NCBI GenBank assembly: GCA_963719325.1
Contig: CAVRBW010000014.1
Location: 1 to 64,000 of the forward strand
Direction of reading: 5' to 3'
Origin: DATBLE01 sp963719325
GTDB taxonomy: Bacteria; Actinomycetota; Thermoleophilia; Gaiellales; Gaiellaceae
DNA length: 64,000 bases
The notes below the pieces were generated by a model. The model was given only the letters and a program-made list of their open reading frames with translations. It had not been told where the DNA came from and did not search any database. Within the stretch, counting starts at the first letter, position 1, and each line of letters starts with the position of its first letter. Below are positions 6,572 to 14,397 of this stretch, piece after piece. The translations under genes and the position numbers were made by a program.

Positions 6572-8899
6572 ATGCAGCAGGGTTCCCCTTCCCTGCGGGT
6601 GGCGGTCGCCGCCATGCTCGCCTTCCTGGCCTGGACCGCCGACGCGCAGACGGCACCGTCCGTCCGGCGGTGCGTCAAGCCGCAGATCACCTCCGCATAC
6701 GCCGGCGCGGTGCGGCGTGCGCTCGAGGCCGACCAGGACGTGTGGGGAAGCGAGCTGCTCCGCTCGGGCGGGCCGAGCTACGAGAAGGCGAGCCGGTACC
6801 TGAAGCCGCTGCTGCTCGCGGCCAAACCCGGGCGGCGCGGCAAGCCGCAGAACCTGACCGACTCGGGCGTCTACTACGTGCCCTTCGGCTGGCCGGCCGG
6901 TGGGTTCGGGGCACGCACGGTCGCGTTGCACGTCGCGGACGGGAGTCAGGTCGTTGCCGACCGTGCCGATGGCCCGAAGCTGACGATCCGGGTCGGCGGT
7001 GAACGGTACGGTGCCTGTTTGACGCGGCTCGCGACGCCGCGGCTCTACGGCGGCTACCTCCCGATCTTGGAGACCCAGTACGTCGACGGATCGGGCATTC
7101 GCTACCGCCAGGAGTCGTTCGCCGCGCGAATCGCGGGAACCCGCGGCCTGATCAGCTTCGTCCGTCTGAGCGCCGATGCGCGCCGGTCCACCCGCGGCGT
7201 GCGCATCACGTTCAGACCCTCCGCGCGCAACCTCCGTGCCTCGCCTGACGGCACGACCCTCGAGCGCGGCCCGAACACGTACCTGTACCTTGGCGAGGGG
7301 GCACGCTACGACGGCTCCTCGGTCTCCTACACCCTTCCTCCTGGCACGACCGCGAGCGTCTACATCGGCTGGTTCGTCGATCCGCAGCCGAGCAAGCCGT
7401 TCACGCTCGACGAGACGAGCTACGACGAAGCGAGGCAGCGCGTCGTCGACTTCTGGACCGGCCAGCTCGGCGCTACAGCCACATTCCTGGTGCCCGACCA
7501 ACGGGTGAACGACGCCGAGCGGAGCTTGCTGATCCAGAACGCCACCCTGGCCTGGCGATACAGCGTCGGCAACACGTACGAGGAGCTCTCGACGGCAGAG
7601 ATGATGGAGGCAGCCCAGGTGATGGGCGAGTACGGCTTCCAGCACGTGAACGAGGCGATCCTGCGCACCTCGTTCTGGCGCAAGCTGAGCAAGAGCGCGA
7701 ACTGGAACATGGGCGAGCGTCTCCTCGCCTCTGCCCGCTACTTCATGCTCTTTCGCGATCGGACGTATCTCGCCCGGCACACGCCGCGGCTCGCCTCGTA
7801 TGTCGCTCGACTGGGGGGTCGGCTTGCGGCGAACGGGCACAGGCTGCTCCCACGGGAGCGATTCTCCGCAGACATCGGCGTGCGCGTGTTCGGCCTGCAC
7901 TCGCAAGCGGTCGTCTGGGAAGGCCTGCGCGAGATCGCAGCCGTCTGGGCGAGGACCGGTCGTCCCGGGCTGGCGGCGAGAGCCCGCCGGATCGCGGCGA
8001 AGCTCGGCACCGGGCTGAACCATGCCTGGCGAAAGCAGGCAGAGCGCTTGCCGGACGGCTCGCTCTTCGTCCCGGTCCGCCTGGTCGACGGCGAGCTTCC
8101 CTACCGGACGTTGACCGCGTCGCGCTCGGGGAGCTACTGGAACCTCGTCATGCCGTACGCGCTTGCCTCCGGGCTCTTCCGGCCGGGCAGCCCGCAGGCC
8201 GAGGGCGTGCTCTCCTACCTCTTCGCCCACGGATCGCGGATCCTGGGCCTTGTTCGAGCGGGCGCGTACTCGCTCTACGGGAGAGCCCGCTTGCCCGTAT
8301 CGGGCACGGATCAGGTCTACGGCTTGAACGTCGCTCGCTTCCTGGCCGACAACGACCGTCCGGATCAATTGGCCGTCAGTCTCTACGGGCAACTGGCAGC
8401 CGGGATGACACCCGGCACGTACGTCTCAGGAGAGGGCGCGACGATCGCCCCGATCCGCGGCGAGTACTACCGGAAGATGCTGCTGCCGCCGAACGCAGGC
8501 AGCAACTCGACGTTTCTCGAGACGCTCCGGCTGATGCTGGTCCACGAAACCGAAGGTCCGCGGGGTGTACCCAACGGGCTCGAGCTCGCCTTCGCGACGC
8601 CACGCACCTGGCTACGGCCGGGTGCGCACGTCCAGGTCACCGGCGCTCCGACGAGCTTCGGGCCGCTCTCGTATCAGCTGAACGTAGCCGACGGCGAGAT
8701 CGACGCGTCGCTGGACATTCCGCGATCGGCGTCGCTGCGGACGCTGCGACTACGGCTGCGTCTTCCCGCCGGGCGCCGCCTGATGGGCCTCACCCTCAAC
8801 GGCCGGCCCTACCGTCGTGTGGATCGGCGCTCGAGCACCATCGACCTCTCCGGCCGTCGCGGCCATCTCGAGCTCGTGGCGCGGTACGCCCGCGGCTGA
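6572..8899 (+). CDS. Secreted (alpha/alpha)6-barrel glycosidase-like protein
   Basis: 775 residues with a signal peptide (hydrophobic 'AVAAMLAFLAWTADA', cleavage near residue 27). An N-terminal beta-rich domain (~30-290) precedes a helical region (~300-640) with repeated Trp/Tyr-rich helices ('NATLAWRYSVGNTYEEL', 'WVMAEYGF'-like turns, 'SGSYWNLVMPYAL') and the Glu/Asp-rich loops typical of alpha-L-rhamnosidase or glucoamylase-like six-hairpin enzymes. A C-terminal beta domain completes the usual architecture. I cannot assign a CAZy family or catalytic pair by eye. ATG 6572 is chosen because it starts the signal peptide; no strong Shine-Dalgarno is visible. The gene stands alone; a hairpin follows. 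Confidence 0.6.
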   Translation: MQQGSPSLRVAVAAMLAFLAWTADAQTAPSVRRCVKPQITSAYAGAVRRALEADQDVWGSELLRSGGPSYEKASRYLKPLLLAAKPGRRGKPQNLTDSGVYYVPFGWPAGGFGARTVALHVADGSQVVADRADGPKLTIRVGGERYGACLTRLATPRLYGGYLPILETQYVDGSGIRYRQESFAARIAGTRGLISFVRLSADARRSTRGVRITFRPSARNLRASPDGTTLERGPNTYLYLGEGARYDGSSVSYTLPPGTTASVYIGWFVDPQPSKPFTLDETSYDEARQRVVDFWTGQLGATATFLVPDQRVNDAERSLLIQNATLAWRYSVGNTYEELSTAEMMEAAQVMGEYGFQHVNEAILRTSFWRKLSKSANWNMGERLLASARYFMLFRDRTYLARHTPRLASYVARLGGRLAANGHRLLPRERFSADIGVRVFGLHSQAVVWEGLREIAAVWARTGRPGLAARARRIAAKLGTGLNHAWRKQAERLPDGSLFVPVRLVDGELPYRTLTASRSGSYWNLVMPYALASGLFRPGSPQAEGVLSYLFAHGSRILGLVRAGAYSLYGRARLPVSGTDQVYGLNVARFLADNDRPDQLAVSLYGQLAAGMTPGTYVSGEGATIAPIRGEYYRKMLLPPNAGSNSTFLETLRLMLVHETEGPRGVPNGLELAFATPRTWLRPGAHVQVTGAPTSFGPLSYQLNVADGEIDASLDIPRSASLRTLRLRLRLPAGRRLMGLTLNGRPYRRVDRRSSTIDLSGRRGHLELVARYARG

Positions 8900-8959
8900 G
8901 AGCGTGTGGGGTCGTGTAAAGAGCGATCGGGAGACGACGCTAGCGAGGCCCGCCGGATT

Positions 8960-8977
8960 GCCCCTTGAAAAAGGGGC
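8960..8977 (+). terminator. Hairpin with GAAA tetraloop
   Basis: A 7-bp stem gcccctt/aaggggc closes a GAAA loop 60 nt past the preceding stop. It is a plausible terminator without a T-run. Confidence 0.45.
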
Positions 8978-9004
8978 CAGACCCTGCAGATACTTCCTCG
9001 GCAC

Positions 9005-9018
9005 CGCTTAGCTAAGCG
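9005..9018. promoter_or_regulatory. 14-bp perfect palindrome upstream of the binding-protein gene
   Basis: cgcttagctaagcg is self-complementary and lies 21 nt before GTG 9040. Its position fits an operator near the transcription start. A related half (ggcttagctaaaat) occurs upstream of sufC at 23736-23748. The regulator is unknown. Confidence 0.35.
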
Positions 9019-9027
9019 ACCTAAAAG

Positions 9028-9034
9028 AAGGAGG
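9028..9034 (+). promoter_or_regulatory. Strong ribosome binding site for the binding-protein gene
   Basis: AAGGAGG lies 5 nt before GTG 9040. This is one of the few near-perfect Shine-Dalgarno sequences in the window and fits a highly expressed binding protein. Confidence 0.6.
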
Positions 9035-9039
9035 TTGGT

Positions 9040-10347
9040 GTGACGAAGCGTCTTCTCGTGGCGTTCCTTGTCGGGATGACGGGAACGCTCGTGCTCGCCG
9101 CCGCCGGTTCCGGCGGTACGGGCGCGAAGCAGGCGTCGCCGCTCCCCGCCTCGTCGTGCGCTCCGATCGTCTACAAGGGCTCCGGCAGCCCGAAGTATCT
9201 CATCGCATCCGACCTCCCGCTTCAGGGGTCGGGTCGCACGCAGACGGTCGAGATGACGAAGGCGATCCAGTTCATTCTCAACGGGGCGGGCTGGAAGGCA
9301 GGGCCGTACACGATCGGCTACCAGTCGTGCGACGACGCGACAGCGCAGGCCGCCAAGTGGGATTCGGCGAAATGTTCCACGAACGCGAACGCCTACAGCC
9401 GTGACCGGGACGTGATCGGCGTGGTCGGTACTTTCAACTCCGGGTGTGCGGCGATCGAGATTCCGATCTTGAACCGTGCACCGAACGGCTCCGTCGCAAT
9501 CATCAGCCCGGCGAACACGGCGGTGGGCCTGACCTCGAACAAGCCCGGCTCGAATCCTGGCGAGCCGGGGAAGTACTACCCGACCGGGAAGCGCAACTAC
9601 GCACGAGTTGTCGCCCACGACGTCTATCAGGGCGCGGCAGATGCGCTACTCGCGAAGCAGCTCGGCGTCAAGAAGATCTACCTCCTCAACGACAAGGAGG
9701 TCTACGGTCTCGGGGTAGCCGTCAACACCCGGAACTCCCTGAAGGCGCTCGGCATCAGCATCGCCGGTTTCGAGGCCTTCGATCCGAAGGCTTCGAGCTA
9801 CGAAGCGCTCGCCTCGAAGATCAAGGACAAGGGGGCCAATGCCGTCTTCGTCGGCGGCCTGATCTGCGAGAATGGCGGCAAGCTGATCAAGGACCTGCGC
9901 GCGGTGCTCGGAGCGGGCGTGAAGATCATCTTGCCCGACGGCTTCTCTCCGATCTCGTCCACGATCAAGGACGCCGGGGCCGCCGCCAACGGCGTGTTCG
10001 TCAGCGTCGCCGGTCTGCCGAACTCGCAACTCAAGGGCCAGGGCAAGGCGTTCCTGGCCGCATTCCAGAAGGCGAACAAGGGGAAGTCGCCAGATCCCTA
10101 TTCGGTCTACGCTGCGCAGTCCACGGTTGTCCTGCTCTCCGCGATCGCGAAGTCGAACGGAACGCGGCCGGGGGTCGTGACGCAGCTCTTTAAGGTGAAT
10201 CTAAAGAACAGCCTGCTCGGCAACATCTCCTTCGACAAGAACGGCGACGTCACGGGAGGTCCGGTGGCGATCTACCGGGTCGTGGGCGGGAAGCAAACCG
10301 ACTACAAGGTGATCAGGCCCCCGGCGTCACTGCTGAACGCGAAGTAA
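9040..10347 (+). CDS. ABC transporter substrate-binding protein, LivK/branched-chain amino acid type
   Basis: 435 residues. A signal peptide (MTKRLLVAFLVGMTGTLVLA) is followed by a periplasmic binding protein type 1 fold (Peripla_BP_6). Typical segments are 'DLPLQGSGRTQTVEMTKAI', 'VIGVVGTFNSGCAAIEIPILN', 'AIISPANTAVGLT', 'VAHDVYQGAADALLAKQLGVKK' and 'DPKASSYEALASKIK'. Such proteins deliver branched-chain amino acids, amides or aromatic acids to a LivHMGF permease. No permease or ATPase genes are nearby, so it is an orphan receptor here. The strong Shine-Dalgarno and the following intrinsic terminator make it a monocistronic unit. A histidine kinase starts 105 bp later; a sensing partnership is possible but only inferred. 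Confidence 0.85.
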   Translation: MTKRLLVAFLVGMTGTLVLAAAGSGGTGAKQASPLPASSCAPIVYKGSGSPKYLIASDLPLQGSGRTQTVEMTKAIQFILNGAGWKAGPYTIGYQSCDDATAQAAKWDSAKCSTNANAYSRDRDVIGVVGTFNSGCAAIEIPILNRAPNGSVAIISPANTAVGLTSNKPGSNPGEPGKYYPTGKRNYARVVAHDVYQGAADALLAKQLGVKKIYLLNDKEVYGLGVAVNTRNSLKALGISIAGFEAFDPKASSYEALASKIKDKGANAVFVGGLICENGGKLIKDLRAVLGAGVKIILPDGFSPISSTIKDAGAAANGVFVSVAGLPNSQLKGQGKAFLAAFQKANKGKSPDPYSVYAAQSTVVLLSAIAKSNGTRPGVVTQLFKVNLKNSLLGNISFDKNGDVTGGPVAIYRVVGGKQTDYKVIRPPASLLNAK

Positions 10348-10367
10348 CTCGTACAGCGTGGCTGGCT

Positions 10368-10402
10368 CGAGAGGGAGGGCGTTTGCCCTCCCTCTCGCGT
10401 TT
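10368..10402 (+). terminator. Rho-independent terminator after the binding-protein gene
   Basis: A perfect 13-bp stem (10368-10380 with 10385-10397), loop gttt, followed by cgttt. This is the clearest intrinsic terminator in the window. Confidence 0.8.
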
Positions 10403-10452
10403 CGAAACAGCGCGTACGATTCGCGGATCGATTCGGGGAAAGAGCCAGGGCG

Positions 10453-13062
10453 ATGAGGGACGGGCGCGGGCCGCGAACGCTTTTTCCTGCGATGCGGGAC
10501 CAGCTGAAGGAGGTCCTCGACCAGCTTGGTGAGGGGGTCACCGTACAGGGCCCGGACGGAAATCTGGTCTACGTAAACGACGCGGCGGCCAGGCTTGCGG
10601 GCTTTCATTCAGCCGGCGACCTGCTTGCGACGCCGGTCGAAGACGTCGTCGCGCGGTTCGAGCTGCTCGACGAATCTGGCCTGCCGTTGCCGGTCGACGA
10701 GCTGCTCGGGCGACTCGCTCTCCATGGAGAGCGACCGGTCGAGCGCCTCCTCTGCTTCCGCGACCGGTCGAGCGGCGCCGAGCGCTGGGCGATGGTTCAG
10801 GCGCTCCCGGTGCAAGACAAGGAACACGGCGCGCTCTATGCGGTCAACCTCTTCCGCGACGTCACCGGGCTGCGCCAGGCGGAGCGGCAGCGGCAGCACT
10901 CACTCGAACGCGAGCAAGCCGCGCGTGCAGAGGCGGAGCGTGCTGCCGAGACGTTTCGCAAGCTCGAGCACGTGACGCAGGTCGCGCTGGCACACCTGAC
11001 GATGGGAGATCTCCTCGACGCGATGCTCGAGCAGCTGATGACGGTTCTGGGAGGCGACACGAGCGCGATCCTCCTGCTCGACGAGAACGGACGGCATCTG
11101 ACCGTTCGCGCCGCCAAGGGCTTCGAGCACGAGCTCGAGCACGCCGTGCCGGTGCCCATCGGCAAGGGGATGGCAGGCCGGGTCGCGGCCTCGGGAGAGC
11201 CGCTCCTGATCCACGACCTCGCGGAGATCGAGCTTGCCAGCCCCCACCTCCGCGAGCGCGGGATCGCCTCGCTGGTTGCAATCCCGATCGCGATCGACGG
11301 ACGCGTGATCGGGGTCGCGCATGTCGGCTCGGTCGACCAGAGCCACTTCGGGGAGGAGGACGTTCGGCTCCTCGGCCTGCTCGCCGACCGGGTCGCGCTG
11401 GCGATCACGCAGGCCCTCTTCTACGAACGTGAGCGCCAGACACGAAACGAGGCAGAGGAGGCGCGACAGCGTCTCGCGTTCCTCGCGACCGCGAGCACGG
11501 TCCTGTCCTCCTCGCTCGACTACGAGTCGACGCTTCAAGCGGTAACGCGGATCGTGGTGCCGCGCCTCGCCGACTGGTGCGATCTGCACCTGGTGGACGC
11601 CGATGACCGATTGGCGCTCCTGGCGACTGCGCACGTCGAGCCGTCTCGCGTCGCTGACCTGGAGCGGCTGGCGGCGGTTCGGGCCCGAAGCTCGGACGAT
11701 CCTGCCGGTCCGTATGCCGTTCTTCGCACCGGAGCGTCAGAGCTCGTATCCGAGGTTTCCGACGGCCTCCGCGTGCGGTTCGCGGGTAGCCTCGAAGGCG
11801 CCCGAGCGCTTGCGGAGATCGGCTTCGTCTCCTACATGTGCGTACCGATGCCCGGGCACGATCGAGCGCTCGGGACGATCACGTTCGTGAGCAGCGATCC
11901 GGACCGGCGATTCGGCGAGACCGACCTCGAGCTTGCCGAAGAGCTCGCGCGACGAGTTGCGCTGACGGTCGAGAACGCGCTGCTCTACCGCCAGGCCGAG
12001 GAACGCGCGCAGGCTGCCCGGGTCCTGGCATCGATCGGCGACGGTGTGCTGCTCGTCGATGCCCGCGGCGTCATCCGCCTGTGGAACCGCGCCGCCACAG
12101 CGATTACCGGTCTCGCGGAGTCCGACGTCGTCGGCGGTCTCGCCGACGAGGCGATTCCCGGCTGGCGCGAGCTTGGTCCACGCGTGCCGGTCGTCGCGGA
12201 CCTCAGCGGTGCCGTCGCGCGTGCAGAGGTGATCCCGCTCGAGACGGCAGCCGGCGAGCGCTGGCTCTCGATCTCGGGGGTCGGATTCTCGGACGGGACG
12301 GTCTACGCGTTCCGCGACCTGACGCAGGACCGACTACTCGACGAGCTGAAGGCCGACTTCGTGGCCACCGTCTCTCACGAGCTACGCACCCCGCTCGCCG
12401 CGATCTACGGAGCGGCGATGACGCTTCAGCGGCCCGATTTCGAGGTTGATGCGGTGCGACGCGCGCATCTCGTGTCTGTGATCTCGAGCGAGTCCGAGCA
12501 GCTCGCGTCGATCGTCGACGACATCGTCTGGGCGGGCCGTCTCGACGCGGACACGATCCAGCTCTCGATCCGGAGCTGCGACGCCCGCGAGCTCGCGGGC
12601 AGCGTGCTTGCCTCCGCCGAGCTCCACTGCCCTGCCGAGATCGACCTGGAGCTCGTGGTGCGAGGAGAGCTGTCCCCGGTCTCGGGCGACCCGGACAAGA
12701 TCCGGCAGGTGCTCGTCAACCTTGTCGACAACGCCGTGAAGTACTCACCCGACGGCGGCAGCGTCACGGTCGAGCTGTCCGCTGAAGAAACGAGCCTCCG
12801 GGTCGCCGTGCACGACGAGGGGCTGGGGGTGCCGCCGGCCGAGCAGCGCCGGATCTTCGACAAGTTCTACCGGCTCGACCCGAATCTGACTCGCGGGGTG
12901 GGCGGGACGGGACTCGGTCTCTACATCTGCCGTGAGCTGGTTGGGAGGATGAACGGGCGGATCTGGGTCGCTTCGCCTCGGCACGAGGGGCGAGGTTCCA
13001 CGTTTGCCTTCGAGCTTCCGCTCGCCGAGGCGGGGCGGCAGGAGGAGCCGCCCCGCGCGTAG
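10453..13062 (+). CDS. Multi-domain sensor histidine kinase (PAS-GAF-GAF-PAS-HisKA-HATPase)
   Basis: 869 residues with no transmembrane segment, so probably a cytosolic sensor. In order: a PAS domain (~15-130, 'LGEGVTVQGPDGNLVYVNDAA'), a short coiled coil (~140-175), a GAF domain (~185-325), a second GAF (~345-505), a second PAS (~515-620, 'IGDGVLLVDARGVIRLWN'), HisKA with phospho-acceptor His in 'SHELRTP' at ~642, and an ATPase with the N box ('NLVDNAVKYS'), the G1 box ('VHDEGLGVP') and the G2 box ('GTGLGLYIC'). No response regulator is adjacent. The true start may be ATG 10492 instead of 10453. The ligands of the GAF/PAS domains cannot be inferred. Confidence 0.9.
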   Translation: MRDGRGPRTLFPAMRDQLKEVLDQLGEGVTVQGPDGNLVYVNDAAARLAGFHSAGDLLATPVEDVVARFELLDESGLPLPVDELLGRLALHGERPVERLLCFRDRSSGAERWAMVQALPVQDKEHGALYAVNLFRDVTGLRQAERQRQHSLEREQAARAEAERAAETFRKLEHVTQVALAHLTMGDLLDAMLEQLMTVLGGDTSAILLLDENGRHLTVRAAKGFEHELEHAVPVPIGKGMAGRVAASGEPLLIHDLAEIELASPHLRERGIASLVAIPIAIDGRVIGVAHVGSVDQSHFGEEDVRLLGLLADRVALAITQALFYERERQTRNEAEEARQRLAFLATASTVLSSSLDYESTLQAVTRIVVPRLADWCDLHLVDADDRLALLATAHVEPSRVADLERLAAVRARSSDDPAGPYAVLRTGASELVSEVSDGLRVRFAGSLEGARALAEIGFVSYMCVPMPGHDRALGTITFVSSDPDRRFGETDLELAEELARRVALTVENALLYRQAEERAQAARVLASIGDGVLLVDARGVIRLWNRAATAITGLAESDVVGGLADEAIPGWRELGPRVPVVADLSGAVARAEVIPLETAAGERWLSISGVGFSDGTVYAFRDLTQDRLLDELKADFVATVSHELRTPLAAIYGAAMTLQRPDFEVDAVRRAHLVSVISSESEQLASIVDDIVWAGRLDADTIQLSIRSCDARELAGSVLASAELHCPAEIDLELVVRGELSPVSGDPDKIRQVLVNLVDNAVKYSPDGGSVTVELSAEETSLRVAVHDEGLGVPPAEQRRIFDKFYRLDPNLTRGVGGTGLGLYICRELVGRMNGRIWVASPRHEGRGSTFAFELPLAEAGRQEEPPRA

Positions 13063-13068
13063 TCCTCT

Positions 13069-13296
13069 CTAGTAGGTCGGCGGTCCCTCGTCGACGTACG
13101 TCGTTCGACGCCGCGTGAAATACCCGGGCCCCGCCCAGGTCGACCAGAAGACCATCGAGAGTACGGCGCCGACGATGCCGACGATCAGCAAGATCACGCC
13201 GATCGTGTTCAGATCGACGCCGGTGGTGTCGACGTTGACCGCCCAGGCAAGCACCGCGCCCGCGGCGATCAGGATCAAGCTCACTCCAAGTCCCAT
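13069..13296 (-). CDS. Small two-helix membrane protein, DUF6458-like
   Basis: 75 residues with two hydrophobic helices ('GVSLILIAAGAVLAWAV' and 'IGVILLIVGIVGAVLSMVFW') joined by a short polar loop, and a Arg/Tyr-rich tail. This matches small actinobacterial membrane proteins of the DUF6458 type. It has a purine-rich leader (catccgagaaaggg) before the ATG; the same 14 nt precede the small gene at 59026. It converges with the histidine kinase and diverges from the cytochrome oxidase operon. Function unknown. Confidence 0.75.
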   Translation of the reverse strand: MGLGVSLILIAAGAVLAWAVNVDTTGVDLNTIGVILLIVGIVGAVLSMVFWSTWAGPGYFTRRRTTYVDEGPPTY

Positions 13297-13369
13297 TCGA
13301 CCCCCTTTCTCGGATGAAAACGGTCACCGGCGCCATTCGGTTACGGGCGCGCCCGTAGTCGAAATTCAC

Positions 13370-13375
13370 TAGGCT
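13370..13375 (+). promoter_or_regulatory. -10 element (TAGGCT) of the cytochrome oxidase operon
   Basis: TAGGCT ends 8 nt before the GTG at 13384. It is a near-leaderless start for the operon. Confidence 0.4.
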
Positions 13376-13383
13376 CGGTCTCC

Positions 13384-14397
13384 GTGCGGAGGGGTTCGAT
13401 CGTGCAGCTCGTCGCCCTGGGCGTCTTCATCGGCGCAGCAGCGACGATCGTCGCGCTCTTCGTCCCGTGGCTGCCGCCGAACGCCTCGGAGGAGCGGGAC
13501 GGGATCGATCTCGTCTTCTGGTTCACGACCGCGATCGCGATCGCGATCTTCGCTCTCGTCGGCGCGGTGATCGTCTATTCGGTCATCACGTTCCGCGTCC
13601 GTCCGGACGACGACTCGGACGGCCCGCCGATCCACGGCCACACCGGGATCGAGATCGTCTGGACGGCGGTCCCGGCGATCCTCGTCACCGCGATCTCGGT
13701 GATCAGCGGCGTGGTGCTCGTCCAGAACGACCGGGCGGATTCTGGCCGCCTGAACGTCGACGTGACGGCGCGCCAGTTCGCCTGGACCTTCACCTACCCG
13801 CAACAGGCCAACCTGACCTCGGCGCAGCTGCGGCTTCCGGTCGGCCGGTCGGTCGAGCTGCACCTGACGGCGCTCGACGTGATCCACTCCTTCTGGGTGC
13901 CCGAATTCGGCCAGAAGCAGGATGCCGTGCCCGGCCAGGACACGAAGCTCGTGATCACACCGACGAAGACCGGGACGTATCCGGTGATCTGCACCGAGCT
14001 CTGCGGTCTCGGTCACGCGCTGATGCGCACGACGGCGATCGTGATGAAGCCTTCGGCCTTCGAAGCCTGGACGAGGCAACAGAAGCGAGCGCTGCAAGCG
14101 CCGCCTGGCGAGGCGGGCAAGGCGGTCTTCGACGGCAACGGCTGCGCGAGCTGCCACACCTTGAAGGCCGCGGGAGCGACGGGGAACGTCGGTCCCGACC
14201 TCGATAAGCTCCCGGCCTACGCGAAGCAGGCCGGCAAGCCGCTCGAGGACTTCGTCAGAGAGTCGATCGTCGATCCCAATGCGTACGTCCAGCAGGGCTT
14301 TCCGAAGAGCGTGATGCCGCCGTTCGCCACGCTCCCGAAGGACCAGCTCGATTCCCTGGTGACGTTCCTCGTCGACGCCAGCAAAGGAGGCTCGTGA
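13384..14397 (+). CDS. ctaC: Cytochrome c oxidase subunit II with fused cytochrome c domain (caa3 type)
   Basis: 337 residues. Two N-terminal membrane helices ('LVALGVFIGAAATIVALF' and 'FWFTTAIAIAIFALVGAVIV') precede a cupredoxin domain with the CuA ligands: His in 'DVIHSFWVPEF' (~165), then 'CTELCGLGHALM' (~200-212, C-x3-C, H, M). A fused C-terminal cytochrome c domain has CASCH (~254) and an axial Met near 'SVMPPF'. It accepts electrons from cytochrome c and passes them to subunit I. There is no separable lipobox. The stop overlaps the GTG of subunit I (GTGA), indicating coupled translation. Its operon continues with ctaD, a tandem Usp-like gene, ctaE and a CtaF-like fusion. Confidence 0.93.
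   Translation: MRRGSIVQLVALGVFIGAAATIVALFVPWLPPNASEERDGIDLVFWFTTAIAIAIFALVGAVIVYSVITFRVRPDDDSDGPPIHGHTGIEIVWTAVPAILVTAISVISGVVLVQNDRADSGRLNVDVTARQFAWTFTYPQQANLTSAQLRLPVGRSVELHLTALDVIHSFWVPEFGQKQDAVPGQDTKLVITPTKTGTYPVICTELCGLGHALMRTTAIVMKPSAFEAWTRQQKRALQAPPGEAGKAVFDGNGCASCHTLKAAGATGNVGPDLDKLPAYAKQAGKPLEDFVRESIVDPNAYVQQGFPKSVMPPFATLPKDQLDSLVTFLVDASKGGS

Noticed and set aside
4449..8899. A biosynthetic gene cluster around the methyltransferase, esterase and glycosidase
   Set aside because: The genes lie on both strands with separate promoters and no core synthase is present.
12000..13062. A response regulator partner of the histidine kinase
   Set aside because: No receiver domain gene lies on either side; the next genes are a DUF6458 protein and the oxidase operon.
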